This document shows positions 15,407-16,996 of a stretch of 16,996 nucleotides of DNA, piece after piece. The stretch is from Actinomycetota bacterium (lineage in GTDB: Bacteria > Actinomycetota > UBA4738). Position 1 is the first letter of the stretch. Every line of letters starts with the position of its first letter. A program made the translations under genes and the position numbers. The notes beneath the pieces were generated by a model. It did no database searches. It saw nothing but the letters and a program-made list of their open reading frames with translations, and was not told where the DNA came from. The stretch spans positions 1 through 16,996 of the forward strand of contig VAYC01000016.1 of assembly GCA_005885025.1 (NCBI GenBank), in the 5' to 3' direction.

Positions 15407-16996
15407 ATGGGCGGAAACGAGCCAGCGGACAAAGACGGGACGGAGCCCGGCGTGCAGCCGGGCGACTCCATCCTTGATGCCGTCGGCGAAGCGTTCGAAC
15501 CTCGACCGCCCGCCTTCCCACGGGCCGAAGGCCCCGTCGACCCCACAACGAAGGGCGGCCATCCATCCCCTCTGTTGCGGCGCCGGGAGGTTTCCTCCGC
15601 CGTCCGGTTCGGACGCCGGACTTCCCTGTTCAGCCCGTCGCCCCAAGAACGCCGGGCCCGCCTGTCCGAGTTCGCATCGACGGGCGTCGAGGCTGGCCAG
15701 GTGGAAGCCATCGCCCGAGTCCTGACCGCAGACCCCGATCCCGACATCCGAATCGCTGCGGCCCGCCTGCTCGCCGAGGCGAGCCGGAAGGTCCCCCTTC
15801 CGCTGTTGGCAAGGGCGCTGGCCGATCCTCACGATGGGGTCCGGAGCGCGGTGGTCCGCCTGGCAGCGGTCCACGGCGCGGACGCCGTGCCGATCCTTCT
15901 TCCCCTGGTCACCCAGCGCCGGTGGCCTGCCACGCAATCGGCCGCCCTGGAGGTGGCGCCCGACCTGCTGGGCCCTGGCATCTCCCCCTCCGACTCCGAG
16001 CTGGAGCGTCTTCTCACCTCTGTCGGGAGCCTTGATCCTCCTCCGCTGCCGATGGAACGGCCCGGCCTGGAATCACTGTCCCGGGCGGTCGGGCCATCAC
16101 GTCTGGCCCGTTGGTTCGGTACGGTCGACATCACGCGATTGGGTGCGGCTCGCCTCGCCATGTTGGCCCGGACACCGCCTGCGCTCCGAGCCCTGGCGAC
16201 GCTGGCCGATGACCCCCTCGACGAGATCCGCGTGCTGGCCGCGAATGCCGCACGGCTCGCCCACGAAGCCGCAGCTGTGACGACTCCCTCGTCGGATCGC
16301 CCGGCGGACGCACCCCAGGCAGCAATGGCCCCTCCGCTCAAGGCCGAGGAGGCCGAGCCGGCCATCATCGCCTCTTTGGCCCGGGCCCTGACCGATCCGG
16401 CTCAACCCGTCCGGGGCCAGGCCCAGGCTGCCCTGGAACGGCTTCCGCGGAGCCTGGTGGCGCGATGGGTCGAACGGGCACTCGGCCAGGAGGAGACGAA
16501 CGAGGCTGATCTCGCCGCCCGGGTCGCGGGGCGACTGGGGATCGGGTCAGCGGCCAAGGGCCTGTTCGAGCGGGCCGCAGGGGCGCCCGCCGAGGCCCGG
16601 GGCCCCTATCTCGCGGCGCTGTCGGCGCTTCGGCTCGAGCCAGACGAACTGGTTCGCTTGGCCTCCGAGGCGGAGCCTGCCCACCGCCAGACCGCCGTGA
16701 GCCTGGCCTGGCAGGTGGGAGGGCGAAGGGTCCTCCCCCACCTGTCCCGGCTGCTGGCCGACTCGGCCGGGGCGGTCCGCATGGCGGTGATCGAACTGTT
16801 GTCCGAGTCCGCCGATCCCTCGATCGCAAGCCTCGCGCTGGATCGGTTGGCGAACGATGCGTCCGCCGCAGTTCGGGCCACGGCCATCCACGCCCTTGCG
16901 AGCGCCGATCCCTCCATTCGTCAAGGGGCTCTCTTCAAGGCGCTCTCCGACCCCGATCCCGATGTCCGCTCCACGGCGGTCGAGGCGCTGCCGAAC
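15407..16996 (+). CDS. HEAT-repeat protein, 3' end outside window
   Basis: The frame is open from ATG 15407 to the window edge (530 residues seen). The first 90 or so residues are proline-rich and probably disordered (GEAFEPRPPAFPRAEGP). HEAT-like helical repeats start near residue 95, with the hallmark DP-x-x-x-VR turn: LTADPDPDIRIAAARLLAEA, LADPHDGVRSAVVRLAAV, LTDPAQPVRGQAQAALERL, LADSAGAVRMAVIELLSE, LANDASAAVRATAIHALAS, LSDPDPDVRSTAVEAL. Such solenoids usually bind proteins; some (PBS-lyase type) act on bilin chromophores, for which there is no sign here. No membrane segment or catalytic domain is visible yet, and one may lie beyond the edge. The ribosome site is weak. An in-frame stop at 15329-15331 limits the start, and ATG 15407 is the first ordinary start codon after it. 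Confidence 0.85.
   Translation, partial: MGGNEPADKDGTEPGVQPGDSILDAVGEAFEPRPPAFPRAEGPVDPTTKGGHPSPLLRRREVSSAVRFGRRTSLFSPSPQERRARLSEFASTGVEAGQVEAIARVLTADPDPDIRIAAARLLAEASRKVPLPLLARALADPHDGVRSAVVRLAAVHGADAVPILLPLVTQRRWPATQSAALEVAPDLLGPGISPSDSELERLLTSVGSLDPPPLPMERPGLESLSRAVGPSRLARWFGTVDITRLGAARLAMLARTPPALRALATLADDPLDEIRVLAANAARLAHEAAAVTTPSSDRPADAPQAAMAPPLKAEEAEPAIIASLARALTDPAQPVRGQAQAALERLPRSLVARWVERALGQEETNEADLAARVAGRLGIGSAAKGLFERAAGAPAEARGPYLAALSALRLEPDELVRLASEAEPAHRQTAVSLAWQVGGRRVLPHLSRLLADSAGAVRMAVIELLSESADPSIASLALDRLANDASAAVRATAIHALASADPSIRQGALFKALSDPDPDVRSTAVEALPN
15731..16962 (+). repeat. 14-bp direct repeat pair within the HEAT-repeat gene
   Basis: GACCCCGATCCCGA occurs at 15731-15744 and 16949-16962, in the same frame, encoding DPDPD. 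The pair marks the turn of two HEAT units and probably reflects repeat homogenisation or shared codon choice. It is not a mobile element. Confidence 0.7.

Noticed and set aside
14237..15937. 566-codon minus-strand open frame spanning the response regulator and the HEAT gene
   Set aside because: It crosses two real plus-strand genes and their gap, and has no recognisable domain.

Overview
The window is high-GC bacterial DNA with strong G/C preference at third codon positions. It most likely comes from an actinomycete-lineage bacterium (Actinomycetota), perhaps an uncultivated one. Three things point that way: the dnaK-grpE-dnaJ-hspR order with the MerR-type repressor HspR, a DnaK without the insertion found in Gram-negative homologues, and a DivIVA-type coiled-coil protein. 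The species cannot be named from the sequence alone.

Left half (121-8531, all minus strand): a heat-shock operon reads leftward as dnaK-grpE-dnaJ-hspR-clpB. Its genes overlap, abut or are separated by a few bases. It runs on into a cysteine-free Rrf2-family regulator and then a TauE/SafE-type sulfur-anion exporter. A promoter upstream of dnaK carries a degenerate HAIR-like operator, so HspR, encoded in the operon, probably represses the whole chaperone set. At the far left a rightward reading frame enters from outside the window and overlaps the exporter gene tail to tail.

Centre (8532-8762): a divergent control region. The leftward promoter serves dnaK. A rightward promoter with its own palindrome serves a gene for a DivIVA-like protein with a long, acidic, tryptophan-dotted disordered middle.

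Right half (plus strand): next comes a membrane-bound Fe-S oxidoreductase of the FadF / ETF:menaquinone oxidoreductase type. After it lies a two-component system, a NarL-type soluble histidine kinase overlapping its LuxR/NarL-type response regulator by 4 bases. The window ends inside a large HEAT-repeat protein. No RNA genes, CRISPR arrays, transposons or phage genes were seen.

Most of the content is core chromosomal. The items most worth a second look are the sulfur module appended to the chaperone operon, the promoter/operator architecture of the divergent region, the unusual DivIVA-like protein, the palindrome-rich leader of the exporter gene, and the HEAT-repeat protein next to the two-component system.
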